Notes: generated by a model from the sequence alone, not told the origin. Counted from the first letter of the stretch, positions 44,947-56,594 are shown. The stretch: DNA of 64,000 nt from Rugalucina vietnamica (GCA_964017185.1 OZ024875.1:42935486-42999485); one strand, 5' to 3'. Numbers and translations are program-made.

Positions 44947-45439
44947 TCAATAGACATAATTGTTCGTCACTTTCGAAAACTCCATAGACTTCAATTTATT
45001 TTCACATTTACAAAAAAAGTTGTCCTGCCTCTTCTGGTCGACATATTTTTATGATTTTGGTGTCATTGGAAAGTTAAATAAATAAAGCAATAAATAAAGG
45101 TCATTTGGAGAAGTTTCGACTTTTTACTTTTGAAATACAAGAGTTTAAAGTTTAGAGAAATTTTGAAAAAGACACTTTTCCATTGACGTCAATGGTGACG
45201 TTGCCTAAAAATTGACAAAAACATTCTCGCGACTTTTTAAAAATTTGTTGCTTGAAAACGCATGCATGGAATTTAATGAAAAGACCTTTGTTTATTGCGT
45301 TATTCATTTACCTTTCAATTGACACCAAAAACAATAAAATATGTTGACCATGAGAAGCAGGATAATTTTTCTTGCAAACATGAAAATACATTGAAGTCTA
45401 TGGAGATTTCCGGAGGTGACGAACAATTATGTCTATTGA
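44947..45439. mobile_element. 493-bp near-perfect palindrome upstream of the nuclease/transposase gene
   Basis: Ends TCAATAGACATAATTGTTCG and its inverse. The arms of about 240 bp meet at CCATTGACGTCAATGG (45180-45195). It lies 75 bp upstream of the large exon's acceptor, so it is inside the 5' intron or promoter. No ORF and no clear target duplication. Confidence 0.85.
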
Positions 45440-45599
45440 CTGTACGTGGGCCTCGCTGATGAGATTTTGGTTTTAAATAAATAAGGCAATTACATGCTTT
45501 ATTTGTTTGACCCTGTTGATTCATTGACTAGTTAGAGATTCGCCACGAGGACCGAACAACTTACTAAATATTGTGAACCACTGCAGAAGCTGAGGGTGA

Positions 45600-46000
45600 G
45601 GTTATGGCCATGTAAAACCGGTTTTTGGAGTGGGAATCTTTGTCTGATTGCGCATTTTTCTGATCTTTGCCTACTTGTACCTTTTTAAGCCCACCAGTAA
45701 TTTTATATTACTGATCGTTCCAAGGCGATACTTCTGCGGTGGTTCTTATCAATTTAAGTATTGGTGTTTAAATTGTTTTTGCTGTTTGCCCCTTATGTGT
45801 GTTTCATATTTTAGTTAAGTTTGGGTAACTGAGTGGCCACCTATTGGGAAATTAGCTGCTCATTCGGCTTATAAAATGTTTTCATGGTATGAGTACCTGA
45901 TTGCTCTTTTACTTTTTCCCACCTTGGTTTTTGGAGTGGGAATCCCTTTCTGGTTGCGCCTTTTCCTGATCTTTGCCTACTTGTACCTTTTAATCATTTT
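45600..46000 (+). repeat. Family M interspersed repeat, copy 1
   Basis: GGTTTTTGGAGTGGGAATC and the following 60 bp occur twice (45621 and 45926), about 306 bp apart. Shares TTACTGATC...TTCCAAGGCG and GGCCACCTATTGGGAAA with copies at 48030 and 51285. Type unknown. Confidence 0.6.
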
Positions 46001-46825
46001 GATCTTTTCAACGTTCTTTTTGCCCGAATAAGATATTGACACGTTGTCAGGCGAATTTCCTTGGTGGCTGACGACAGCGGTCTTGATCATCGATCATCTA
46101 ACCATTGTCGCTCGTTCAAACGTGGCAAAACCAAGTTCTGCTTGTGGGTGTGTCTTTAGGTTTCGCCAAACCTATACCGATTGTTTCATCTCTATATAGC
46201 AGAAATAATCTTGAAAGGTACGAACTGAATAATGAATATCTAATCGTGAAAACACTTAAATATAAATTGTTAATTTCGAAGTACTACATACTAAATGCTG
46301 TGGTCGTAGTTTGTTTTCGTTACTATAGTGTAACGCAGTCAGTTATGAGTAGTCAAAGGTGGCCAATAAAATCAAAACCCCATTTTAAGCCAGTGTAAAT
46401 GAGAAAGAATGTCGAAGAGTGAGACACGTCAGTTATTGTGGCTGGATTTATATGAGTCAAATTGGACGCTCCACTGTCAAATAGCACACCTATAAAATCT
46501 AAGCGTAAAGTTAAAGAATTTTAATTTCTCGCGCTTGATACCCATATTTATCGTACATACACATCTATACTACATTGTAAATATACTGACAACCACTTAA
46601 TATTAGATACCTGGTTGTACTGACCACCATTCAGTCACTTCCATGAGTTTGCAACAGAAAACAAGCAAGAAATCTTATGATATCTAGACGTATGAAACTG
46701 ATAGTATGTAAGAATAGTAGCTTATCATAAACATACACGAAAAGACAACGTAGCGAAAATACTGATGACCCGAATTTAAACTAGGCCAAATAGCATTGCA
46801 AATGTCATAAGTTAAATTGTACACC
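46001..46825. other. Unassigned stretch
   Basis: A 97-codon plus frame is present but lacks motifs. Nothing recognised. Confidence 0.35.
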
Positions 46826-46829
46826 ACTA

Positions 46830-47270
46830 GTCAATTGGTACGCTCGCAAAAATTTGGAGTCATTCTCAAAACTGAGGGCAACCCTTTCAAATTTAATGCC
46901 TGGAATTAAAAGAGTATTCATAAATCTTGGTATTTCGTTGCTAAGATGTTTTTGGGACTGTTAAAAAAGCTTTCCTCAGACAATTTTAGCTGGGTCTAGA
47001 TTTTAAAATTAAAATATTGTATACGCCAAAAATGATAATTACATAATCTCATTACTTTTTTATGAAGTCTCGGTGTCTTAGAAGCCGCAAATTTATAGCC
47101 CATCATGTGACATTTTCGGATTTTGTATAAAACTAAAATAGAAGAAATTATCTTACTTTGATTGCGATAGTCCTGATGTTTCCGTCCTATTTACACCGGT
47201 CAACTTGTACTCCGGAACTGGTCAAATTATTTCATAATTGTACGCCTTCGGTGTACAAATTGACCGTTTA
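46830..47270 (-). mobile_element. Family J element, diverged inverted copy
   Basis: Aligns end to end with 32487-32934 after inversion. The small ORF of that copy is recognisable (MSHDG...) but has a one-base gap and downstream divergence. Confidence 0.55.
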
Positions 47271-47279
47271 CCCGGCGTG

Positions 47280-47498
47280 TATTACACACAGTATTAGTGG
47301 CAATCCAGAACATGTAATTTTAAACAAAACTGTGTTCCAAACTGCCAAAAAACAACATTTTCGATTGCCAAAAATCAAGAATGTTCAATTTACATGAAGA
47401 GTCATTTTGGCAATATAAAATGCTTTTTAGGCAATCAGGAACTTTTTTTGGTATATCAAATGCATTGTTTGTGATTGCCGCCAATACTGTGTGTTATT
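47280..47498. mobile_element. Inverted-repeat MITE
   Basis: ACACACAGTATT...GGCAATC at the left and GATTGCC...AATACTGTGTGT at the right. The interior repeats GATTGCCAAAA/TTTTGGCAAT words. It abuts the family J copy. Confidence 0.65.
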
Positions 47499-47739
47499 AG
47501 GTGCTCATTCAGTTTTTTTTTTTTTTTTCCTTTCTTATTTTTTTTTTTATTTATAAAGAATTAATTCAAAGATCAAAGAATTCTGTCTTATGAAACTTTA
47601 TAAATGCTATCAAATGAGCTATAAAACTTTATTGAGTGCTGACATATTGCCACACAGAACTTAATGATTTGGAATTCTCTGCAAGTCTGGGAAAAACTAA
47701 TTACTTAACTCTCACTGAAAATTCAAGTTTTGAGATTAA

Positions 47740-47959
47740 CCCATATTTGACAAATGGATTCTCCCATGATTATCAATTGGGTGAGTCCACTGTCATTTTT
47801 AGGGGTGTTAGAGGTGATTTTTAATTTCATCTCATTTTATGATGAAATTTCTCTGCGCAAACAGAATAGCCCTAGATGGGACGCCGAGTTTTGCGGCATC
47901 TCATCTGGGGCTATACTGTTTGCCTATGTCCCACAAAAGGGACGCCAGGCTTGTATGAG
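47740..47959 (+). mobile_element. Family C MITE with TTAA duplication
   Basis: TTAA on both sides (47736-47739 and 47960-47963). Ends CCCATATTTGAC and GTATGAG. Core hairpin AGCCCTAGATGGGACGCC and inverse. Confidence 0.9.
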
Positions 47960-48029
47960 TTAACTATTTGAATGTCTGTAAAGTTGCAGATGATAAATGT
48001 TTTTGATGTTGTGGTTGATGGCAATGTTA

Positions 48030-48535
48030 GGCACCGGTAAAACCGATTTAAGCCCCCAGCAGTTATTTTATATTACTGATCATTCCAAGGTGGTATTTCT
48101 GTTGTGGTTCTATTGGTTCCATGCCTTACTGTCAGTTTTTGTGCTGTTTGTGTCTTTTATTGTGTATTCACATATCAAAGCTCAAAGTTTAGTAAATGAG
48201 TGACCACTTTTAAGGAAATAGCTATTCCCTGGTATCAGTTTTAAAAATGGTTATCTATATATATAAGGTGGAAGTTTCAAACTTGAAAATCTATGTTTAG
48301 TTGTATTGCATGTTGTATTATATTCCTTGTTGAGTATGTAAATATTGTTCATGTTTTGACAGAGGACCTCAGGGGAGACTGGACTTGTCCAACTGAGCCT
48401 CCTCTATAAATAAAGTCATTATTATTATTATTATCATCATAATTATAGTACCTATTTGTCGCTTGTTTTTCCAACCTGGGTTTTTAGTGCGGGTGTTTCT
48501 GATTGCACCAGTTCCTGATCATTGCTTACTTTCAA
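48030..48535 (+). repeat. Family M repeat, copy 2, interrupted
   Basis: Family M sequence before about 48245 and after about 48445 joins in register when the intervening LINE-like tail is removed. Confidence 0.6.
48250..48440 (+). mobile_element. LINE-like 3' tail
   Basis: Ends CTATAAATAAAGTCATTATT with an (ATT)n tail after a CTGAGCCTCCT motif, as in 5'-truncated non-LTR retrotransposons. Nested in family M. No coding remnant. Confidence 0.5.
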
Positions 48536-48537
48536 CT

Positions 48538-48772
48538 GAGCCGCGACGCGAGAAAACCGGTCTTCGGGATTTCCGACCAGGTCCGACACAAACCGGGCTG
48601 TACAGTCTCAGAAGCAGGCTAGAAGCTTGAAATTTCGGATTTAAGAAGAAGAAAATTTGTACTATCCGTGTAGCGAAAACAAAGGCGCTGATCAGCTTCG
48701 CGGTTACCGCGAAGCTGATCTGCGCCTTTGTTTTCGCCTAGGCAAAAATCCGGTTTTCTCACGATGCGGCTC
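48538..48772 (-). mobile_element. Family A hairpin MITE, well preserved
   Basis: AACT duplication on both sides. AACCGG/CCGGTT ends. Stem TTCGCGG/CCGCGAA, again changed on both arms. Confidence 0.9.
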
Positions 48773-48826
48773 AACTTGAATGGTTCCATTTCACTGAGTT
48801 GTTGCATTATGAATTCTAAGACACAT

Positions 48827-49061
48827 GAGCAGCGACACGAGAAAACCGGGCTTCTGGGTTTCTAACCAGGTCTGACATAAACTGGCCTGTGCAGTCACAG
48901 AAGATGGATAAACGCTTGAAATTTCAGATTTAAGAACAAGAGTAATTGTACTATCCGTGTAGCGAAAACAAAGGCGCTGATCAGCTTCGCAGTTACTGTG
49001 AAGCTGATCTGCGCCTTTGGTTTTGCATATGCAGATTGTTGGTTTTCTCATGAGGCAGTTC
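48827..49061 (-). mobile_element. Family A MITE with hybrid ends
   Basis: One end is the AACCGGGC type, the other the ATTGTTGGTT type, so the two terminal subtypes have been combined in one element. One mismatched hairpin pair. Confidence 0.9.
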
Positions 49062-49270
49062 ATATAACTTCAATGTAATAGACTAGTCTATGTTTCGCCA
49101 ACCATGTGGCAATAAATTCACACAAGCTAGGAAACTAAACACTATTAAAACTTGATTAAAAGGCATAGCTTCTCCTAGTACAGGAATCTGAAAATCAATT
49201 ACTAATTAAAAAGATGATACATATCTGATTCATCAGTATTGTCAGTTTGTTTAGTGTCTATGCATTAGAT

Positions 49271-51173
49271 CATTACAAAACAAGCCCAACAAATTTTTCT
49301 CAGTTATAAAAATTTAAAATTTAAAATTTTCAGTTAAAGAATATTGATATTTTTCTTATTTTACCCAAAACATAGATTGTGCATGGCCACCAATCCAGCT
49401 CTTTCATAGCAAAATGCAATGATTATTTATATATAAATTCATTTGCCGTACTTCCCACTATGCAGCTGCGGGATTTGAAACGTGTAAGTGAATTCGTGTT
49501 CTCTTGTTGTATTATCAATTACTCCTATTTTAAGACACCTTTCAAAAAACGGAGAATGACATGATGTGGGTAATTTATCTAGCTTCTTTCAGCTCAAGCC
49601 GATCTGCTGAAAACATAGCCTGTGGTTTGAAATCACTTTTGAGGTGAGTGCAACGCATTCGTTTTTAGGTTGTATGCTAGATTTTCACCACAAACAAACA
49701 GCATAACTTCTTTTTATGACCTATGCAATGCGTACATTTTATTCAGAAGATTTTGTTATGACTGATGATAAAGGTTTGTGATCATAAATGTTATTTACAT
49801 ACCTGCAATTGGAAAATAATCGATATGCTATGAAAAGCCGTGATAAGTGATGAAGAAAGGGGCTTAGCTATGAAGAAAACATGTTATGCTTTGAGGAAGA
49901 GCAGTCCAGTTGATTGTACTATAACGAAATACGCTGATCAGCCCTGTATCGTTGAGAGGCGTATTTAATCAGCTTTGACAGCAGCTGGTAAATGTCTTTG
50001 TTTAGAAAAAGCATAATTCTTCCTTTACAAGAACATGTTTTGTCTAACAGTATGTGTTAATGCATTACAGGTATTATCTCTTTTTTTTTTTTTTTTTTTT
50101 TTTTCGATATGCATGCTTATATTTATATTTATGTACTGTATATATGTACTTCCCTTCTTATTAGAGGAAGAAAAAATTATATGCATTACAGAAAGTTCTT
50201 GTACATGAAACTATCACGGTTCATACAGTAACCAGCATTGCTACATTATAAAAAAAGAGAAAGAGGGCGCCAGTGTTAGATTTACAATCCAACGACTGGT
50301 TGAATGATCCCATGTAAGTGCATGAGTAATTGTATTGATAATGGACTAGAGAAAGTGCAGCAGACTAATTATGTGCAACGAATACTTACTTCACTATTCC
50401 ATACTTTTTCAAAGCAAGAAAGACATTTACCAGCTTTGCTTAGTTGCCAAATAAGCTGAGGAGGCTAATAAATACTCCTCTTGACAATACCAGGCTGACC
50501 AGTGCATTTCATTATAGTACAATCAACTGGACTGCTCTTGCTCATAGCATAACACGTTTTCTTCATAGCTAGTCTCCTTTCTTCATCGCTTATCACACCA
50601 CTTCATAGCATATCGATTATTTTCCAATCACAGGTGTATAAATGACTTTAATGATCACAAATCTTCATCAATAGTCAAAACAGAATCTTCGGAATAAAAT
50701 GGGACGCATTGCATAAGTTGGAAAACGAAGTTATGCAGCTTATTTGTGTTGAAAATCTAGCATACAACCTAAAAACGAATGCGTTGCACTCACCTCAAAA
50801 GTGATATCAGCAGATTAGCTGGAGCTGAAAGGAGCTAGATAAATTACCCACATCATGTCATTCTCCGATTTTTGAAAGGTGTCTTAAAATAAGAGTTATT
50901 GATAATACAACAAGAGAACACGAAGTCACTTACACGTTTCGAATCCTGCAGCTGCATAAGTGGGAAGTACCGCAAATGAATTTATTATCATTGCATTTTG
51001 CTATGAAAGAGCTGGATTGATGGCCGTGTTGTGGGTACATGGTAGAACTGCTGCTGTACCCACAATATGTTTTGGATAAAAAATAAGAGAAATTATATAC
51101 CCCCGTATTCCCCAGTTTTACTATATAAAAGTGGGGTGTACAGGGGTATATATTTCAGACATTTTATCCTGAT
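49271..51173 (-). mobile_element. Family B MITE split by a foldback element
   Basis: The left piece 49271-49381 and right piece 51029-51173 rejoin at GATTGTGGGTAC once the foldback element and one TTGTG copy are removed. Confidence 0.85.
49382..51028. mobile_element. 1.65-kb foldback element with ~550-bp arms
   Basis: Arms 49382-49930 and about 50515-51028 are inverted copies with many small differences. The ends are CATGGCCACCAATCC and GGATTGATGGCCGTG. TTGTG borders both sides (49377-49381 and 51029-51033), a 5-bp duplication. The 580-bp centre holds a T-tract near 50083-50104 and no credible ORF. The element is non-autonomous. CA...TG ends and 5-bp duplication match the element at 59002-59894. 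Confidence 0.85.
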
Positions 51174-51284
51174 ATTTCTTCCAATTTTGATGTAAATGCT
51201 CATTTTCAGGTCATTTTTACATGCAAATAGGATAGTGCCAAGTGTGCACATCAGCCTAGCTTCAGAAGCGAGGGCGGGGTAAGG

Positions 51285-51570
51285 CACAGGTAAAACCTGT
51301 ATAAGGACCCAGTCATTTTTTTCTATTAGTGACAGTTCCAAGGCAGTACCTCTGTTGTGATTCTATTTGTTCTATATTTGGTGTTGAATTTTTACATGTT
51401 TCATGTATGTAGTCACATAGTACAATCATGTAACTAAGTGGCCACCTATAGGGAAATAGCAGCTTTGTGTAAGTACCTGATTGTGAATTTACTTTTTTCC
51501 CCACCTCTGTTTTTAAGGTTGGACTTATGTTTGATTGTGCCATTCCCTGATCATTGCTTAGTGCTTAGTT
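51285..51570 (+). repeat. Family M repeat, copy 3
   Basis: CAGTTCCAAGGCAGTACCTC and GTGGCCACCTATAGGGAAA blocks followed by the TTTGATTGTGCCATTCCTGATC-like end. Confidence 0.55.
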
Positions 51571-51755
51571 TATACCTTTTCTTTTCCTCCAAAATAGAGA
51601 GGTTTGTCTCTGGACAGATCACTTGCACTCACTAAAAATTGACAAAAAGAAGCTGAAGCAATTTGTTAACATCATGTTTCCTGCAGAACCTCAGAACTTC
51701 GCAACCACATGCAAACAAACAATAAGATGTCACTACAAATGTCATTCCGTCATAA

Positions 51756-51989
51756 GAGCCGCGTCATGAGAAAATCGGATGTTTGCCTATGCAAAACCAA
51801 AGGCGCAGATCAGCTTTGCAGTAACTGAGAAGCTGATCAGCACCTTTGGTTTCGCTACACAGATAGTACAATTCCTCTTCTTTCTAAATTTAAAATTTCC
51901 AGCTTCTAGTCATCTTCTGTGACTGCAAAGACCGGTTGTGTCAGACCCAGTCAGAAACCCCAAAGATCCATTTTCATGTGTCGCGGCTA
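51756..51989 (+). mobile_element. Family A hairpin MITE
   Basis: Full-length. The stem is partly decayed (TTTGCAG against CTGAGAA). Confidence 0.85.
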
Positions 51990-52303
51990 ATACAATGTCA
52001 ATTCGAATCCCATCTAGCAAATGGAAGGGAAAAATATCAACCATAATAGTTGATGGCATAAGTATTTTCGGAGAGCTCTGGAAGTGTTGGCATGCAATTC
52101 CACCATTTCTTATCTGATCCACAACTCACTGTCATTTCCCTAAGTTCCTGAGACATTTAAATATGGTACAAATAGAGGCTAAAATAGACAAATGAAGAAA
52201 AAAATAAAAATACCATGGATACTGTGGGCATAGATGGATGAATGTTTCAAAACCAGCAACAACAAAAATTCAAGTTCAAAAATGAAAAACTGAAGTAGAA
52301 ACC

Positions 52304-53630
52304 AGAGGACCAATGGTCCTGTAAATGCTCACCTGAAACCTGAGATATATACCAATAAACTTGTTGGACTAGAATGGTAATATCCATGTATATAACCCCA
52401 GGGAAACTTTGTAGAGCTCCATTGCCTGATGCTTCATGCCAAGTTTCAAAATCATAGGCCTTCTGGTTCTGGAGAAAAAGATTTTTAAAGGTTTTTGCTA
52501 TTTATAGCCATGAGAGCCATCTTGGTCATGTGACCATGACCATTTATATACACTTTCATTCCCACTTCCTAACAATGCTCCTCATAAAGTTTGGCTTTGA
52601 TTGGCCATGCAGTTTCAGAGAAGAAGATCTTTGAATATCACTGTAATGTACATGTATATTGCCCCGGGGTGGGGGCTGACATACCCCTGGGGTCCAAATT
52701 TTTTCAGAATCATCAATCTTAAGTCCATTTGCCCATTTCCTGCAAGTTTTTCCCTACAAATGACATTTAAACACTTTTCCCCATTCAAATGCATGAGCGA
52801 CCTAAGTTGACCTTGCTGTAAAATAGGTCAAGGTCATCCCAGGGTCATGATTTATATAAACTTTGTAGAGCTCCAGTCACTAATGCTTCACACCAAGTTT
52901 CAAAATCATTGGCCTTCTGGTTCTGAAGAAGAAGATTTTTAAAGGTGTTTTCTATTTATAGCCATGGCGGCCATCTTGGTCATGTGACCTTGACCATTTA
53001 TATAAACTTTTTTCCCCCCTTCCCAAGGATGCTCCATATGAAGTTTGGCTTTGATTGGCCATGCGGTTTCAGGGGAGAAGATGTTCCATTATTATGGAAA
53101 TATACATGTATATAGCCCCGGGGCAGGGGCAGACAACCTCCCAGAGGCTAAAATGTTCCATTAACATTAATCTTCTGTCCATTTGCCGATTCCCAGTAAG
53201 TTTTACCCATTAAATAGCATTTTACCATTTTTTCCCATTCAAATGCACTTGCGACCTAAGTTGACCTTGCCGTAAAATAGGTCAAGGTCATCCTAGGGTC
53301 ATGATTTATATAAACTATAATAGGCCCACGTCCCCAATGCTACATACCAAGTTTCGTGGAAATCGGCCCACTGGTTCTGGAGAAGAAGATTTTTAAAGGT
53401 TTTTGCTATTTATAGCCATGGCGGCCATCTTGGTCATGTGACCTGGACCATGTATGTAAACTTTCGTTCCCCCTTCCTAAGGATGCTCCACATGAAGTTT
53501 GGCTTCGATTGGCCAAGCGGTTTCAGAGGAGAAGATCTTTGAAAATGTGAACGACGGATGACGGACAGACAGACGCCGGAGCATGGCTATACTATAAGCT
53601 CACCTGTGAGCCTTCTGCTCAGGTGAGCTA
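52304..53630 (+). mobile_element. Family F relative with 454-bp units
   Basis: Left hairpin AGGACCAATGGTCCT. About 2.5 core units follow (AAGTTTC at 52441, 52895, 53349; period 454). Then a GACGGATGACGGACAGAC microsatellite and the same terminal hairpin as the 24607 element (53597-53629). Units contain TAGGTCAAGGTCAT. Short frames are repeat-derived. Confidence 0.8.
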
Positions 53631-54220
53631 AAAATTCAATGCACACCCTTGAATAAAACAGTCATGGACAAAGGCAATGCACCATACACAACAGAATCAC
53701 AACTCACTCAGTGTGGTAGGAACTGTTAGCTGCATATTTGTCATAACTATATATCTTTCTATTCTAACTGCATATATGTATATATATAAGACTACTACTA
53801 GGGATCACCATACTAAATACAGAACAAAAAGATTTCAAAAGTCTCTCAAGCATGCTTCACTCTTTCAATATTAGGAAAAGGCGGAGTGACTACCCTGATT
53901 TAAGAATGGCCCGGGCTGCCATTTCAATACATGAAAAAATTCTTAAATAAACCATTAGCATGTGCCTTGTCACAGAGAAACAACATGGACACATGCCTGA
54001 AGTGACTTTATTGCTATAAACTAATGAAAATTTCACTATTTATTGCGACTAGAACATAAGGTTTCTGGGACCAGAACTGAGTATTTGACACTGACAAGAC
54101 TTTACAGCCTGCTATTGGCCATTATTACACAGTTTTGCAGGCAGTAAATCCTGAATTTATCCTTCCTGGAAACAAAGAAATGCCAATCTTTTGTAGATGT
54201 CTCCACCTATCAAACTGTAT
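53631..54220. other. Unassigned stretch
   Basis: Nothing recognised. Confidence 0.4.
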
Positions 54221-54225
54221 AATGC

Positions 54226-54457
54226 GAGTCGTGACGCAAGAAAAATGGTCTTTAGGGTTTCCGACTAGGTTTGACACAAACTGGCTTGTACAGTCACAGA
54301 AAAAGGCTAGGAGCTTGAAATTTTGGATTTAGGAAGAAGAGGGATTGTACTATCCAAGTAGCGAAAACAAAGACGCTGATCAGCTGTGCAGTTACTGCAC
54401 AGCTGATCTGCCCCTTTGTTTTCGCAAAGGCAAAAATCTGGTTTAATCAAAATGTAT
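54226..54457 (-). mobile_element. Family A MITE
   Basis: GAGTCG start. The right end is eroded after CTGGTTTAATC. Hairpin TGTGCAG/CTGCACA. Confidence 0.85.
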
Positions 54458-54534
54458 AATATCGCAGTTTAGAATCCAGCCACAATACAGTCACCCCGAA
54501 TTATCATGCAAATGGTACCACCAGAAGAACTTAA

Positions 54535-54760
54535 CCCATATATGACAAATGGACTTGCCCATCGTTATCATTTGGGTGAGTCGGCTGTCATTTTTAGGGG
54601 CATCAGGAGTGATTTTGAATCTTTATTCCTTTTTTCACTTAAAGTCCTCCAAGCAAACAGAATAGCCCCAGATGGGACGCCGCATTCTGCGGCGTCACAT
54701 CTGGGGCTATACAGTTTGCCCATGTCCCATATAAAGGATCACGCCAGGCTAATATAAGAG
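54535..54760 (+). mobile_element. Family C MITE
   Basis: Left TTAA (54531-54534), right TTAT (decayed). Hairpin AGCCCCAGATGGGACGCCGC and inverse. Confidence 0.9.
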
Positions 54761-54804
54761 TTATTGTGAGAGTTGTTGTGAATGACTGTATCATCTAGCA
54801 TTGA

Positions 54805-54981
54805 TTTTTTTTTTTTTTTATTAATTCAGTTTTACGTCCCTTTAATGATTATTTTAGCTCATATGAGACGGGCCAATCAGTAGGTGGGGACAACCCCGAG
54901 AAAAAACATCTGGCACACTTGCAAGCAGAACTTGGCTTGTCTCACGTGTGGCTAGTGCAAGACTCGAACCCGCACCAGACA
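54805..54981 (-). mobile_element. SINE, 5'-truncated, with 12-bp target duplication
   Basis: ATCTAGCATTGA flanks it exactly (54793-54804 and 54982-54993). On the minus strand it holds B box GGTTCGAGTC, an AAAGGGACGTAAAACTG end and a poly(A) tail (T-run at the left). The A box is missing. Confidence 0.85.
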
Positions 54982-55189
54982 ATCTAGCATTGAGCGTTTG
55001 CTTTTGACCATAAGTTTGATTACTGGTTGCATTTTTATTTTCACTAAAAGAAAGCAATATGTGTAAAGGCCTAGGGAATTTAAGGCCTGATTTCGGCCTC
55101 ATGTGTTGATAAAAAACTGAATTTTGAGCAGAAACGTATTGCAAACAGCAGGTATAGGTCCCTGCTTATAAACTCTATCACAACTATCA

Positions 55190-55650
55190 CGTTCAAATTA
55201 CACATGTTGCCATGGCAACGCTCCGAAAAGCATAGAAATACCATTTTTTGCAATTTTGGGTCAATTTTTCACCATTCAACATCATTTTCAACTACCGGCC
55301 CACGCGACGAACAATTTCTTATTGTGAAATAATTATGAAGTATCACCCAGGGATGTTGCATGCTAAGTATCATTTTGTTCGGAGTGTGGGCTGGCACTTA
55401 AAAATTAAAAAATGTGTTCAGAAATGGTCGAAAATAGACCAAAAAGTGCAGAATGTGCTCTATCTATGGTTCTTCTGGGCGTTGCCATGGCAACGCTTGT
55501 AGGATAAATGGAGAACTTGTCCTTGTTTTTAATAGAAGAAGCATATGGCTGTTTTAAGGAATAGTTTTCTCATCTAAATTCCAAAATTTATTTTTTGACA
55601 AAATCTGAGGCCAAAATCAGGCGTTAAATGCCCTAGTCCTTTTATTTTAG
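55190..55650. repeat. Family N repeat with two perfect RFX palindromes
   Basis: GTTGCCATGGCAAC, the symmetric X-box consensus bound by RFX factors, occurs at 55206-55219 and 55481-55494. Phrases resemble family F units. No gene. Confidence 0.5.
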
Positions 55651-55903
55651 AGGTCATTCGCTTGATATGCATGGGATTTGGGGACTGTCAGACATGGATA
55701 GAAAAGTTTTATTTTGTAATTTGGAAGGCCAATCATTGGTTTAGAGGCACCAAAGCTTTGTGGTTAATGCCCCCTTCATGCATTGTGCAAAATTAGGCTA
55801 AATGGATTTGTCAACCACAAGTGCAGCATTAACAGAAGGATAATGCAGCTAACCACCACCGAGATGACTATAAAGCTGCAAGAAACCGCAGACGAAACTT
55901 TAA

Positions 55904-56118
55904 CTCATTTAAGCCTGGTGTCCTTTTTTTTGACATAGGCAAACAGTATAGCCCTTTGTGTGCCATTCTGTGGCGTCACATCTGGGGCTATTCTGTTTGC
56001 TGAGAGGATTTTCATCAAAAATCTATATGAAAATTTAAAATAACTTCTGATGCCCGTAAAAATTAATTTGGACTCACCCAAATGATAATGATGGGAAAAT
56101 TCATTCCTCAAAAATGGG
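55904..56118 (-). mobile_element. Family C MITE with TTAA duplication
   Basis: TTAA at 55900-55903 and 56119-56122. Ends CTCATTTAAGCCTGG and AAAATGGG. The core hairpin is damaged on one arm. Confidence 0.9.
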
Positions 56119-56368
56119 TTAAAACACACGGAGCCGTTGTCAAAGTGAAATCAATAGCCACTTGCCTGAGAAATTCATAGAATTTTCTTCTTGCCAAAAC
56201 GGATTTATCAGCCTCTCAGTTCATTATTAATTATGGAACATGCAAGCTAAAATTCTTGATAGAATCAATATCATGCAAAGATGCAGGAAAAATGCATGCT
56301 GCTAATGTATTTGCTTTGGAATTTGATAACCTTACATTAATATCATGAAAGAGATGGTTGCTTTTGGT

Positions 56369-56594
56369 CATGAGAAAACGGAATATTCGCCTATGCGAAA
56401 ACAAAGGCGCAGATCAGCTTCGCAGTAACTGCGAAGCTGATCAGCGCCTTTGTCTTCGCTACTCGGATAGTACATTTGCTCTTTTTCCTAAATCCGAAAT
56501 TTCAAGCTTCTAGCCATCTTCTGTGACTGTACAGGCCGGTTTGTGTCGGACCTGGTCGGAAACCCCGAAGACCGGTTTTCTCGCGTCGAGGCTC
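56369..56594 (+). mobile_element. Family A MITE, 5'-truncated
   Basis: Begins at TCATGAGAAAACGG. Hairpin TTCGCAG/CTGCGAA intact. Ends CGAGGCTC. No clear flanking repeat. Confidence 0.85.

Noticed and set aside
49379..49564. 61-codon frame at the foldback arm
   Set aside because: It crosses the element boundary, and the opposite arm does not preserve the frame.
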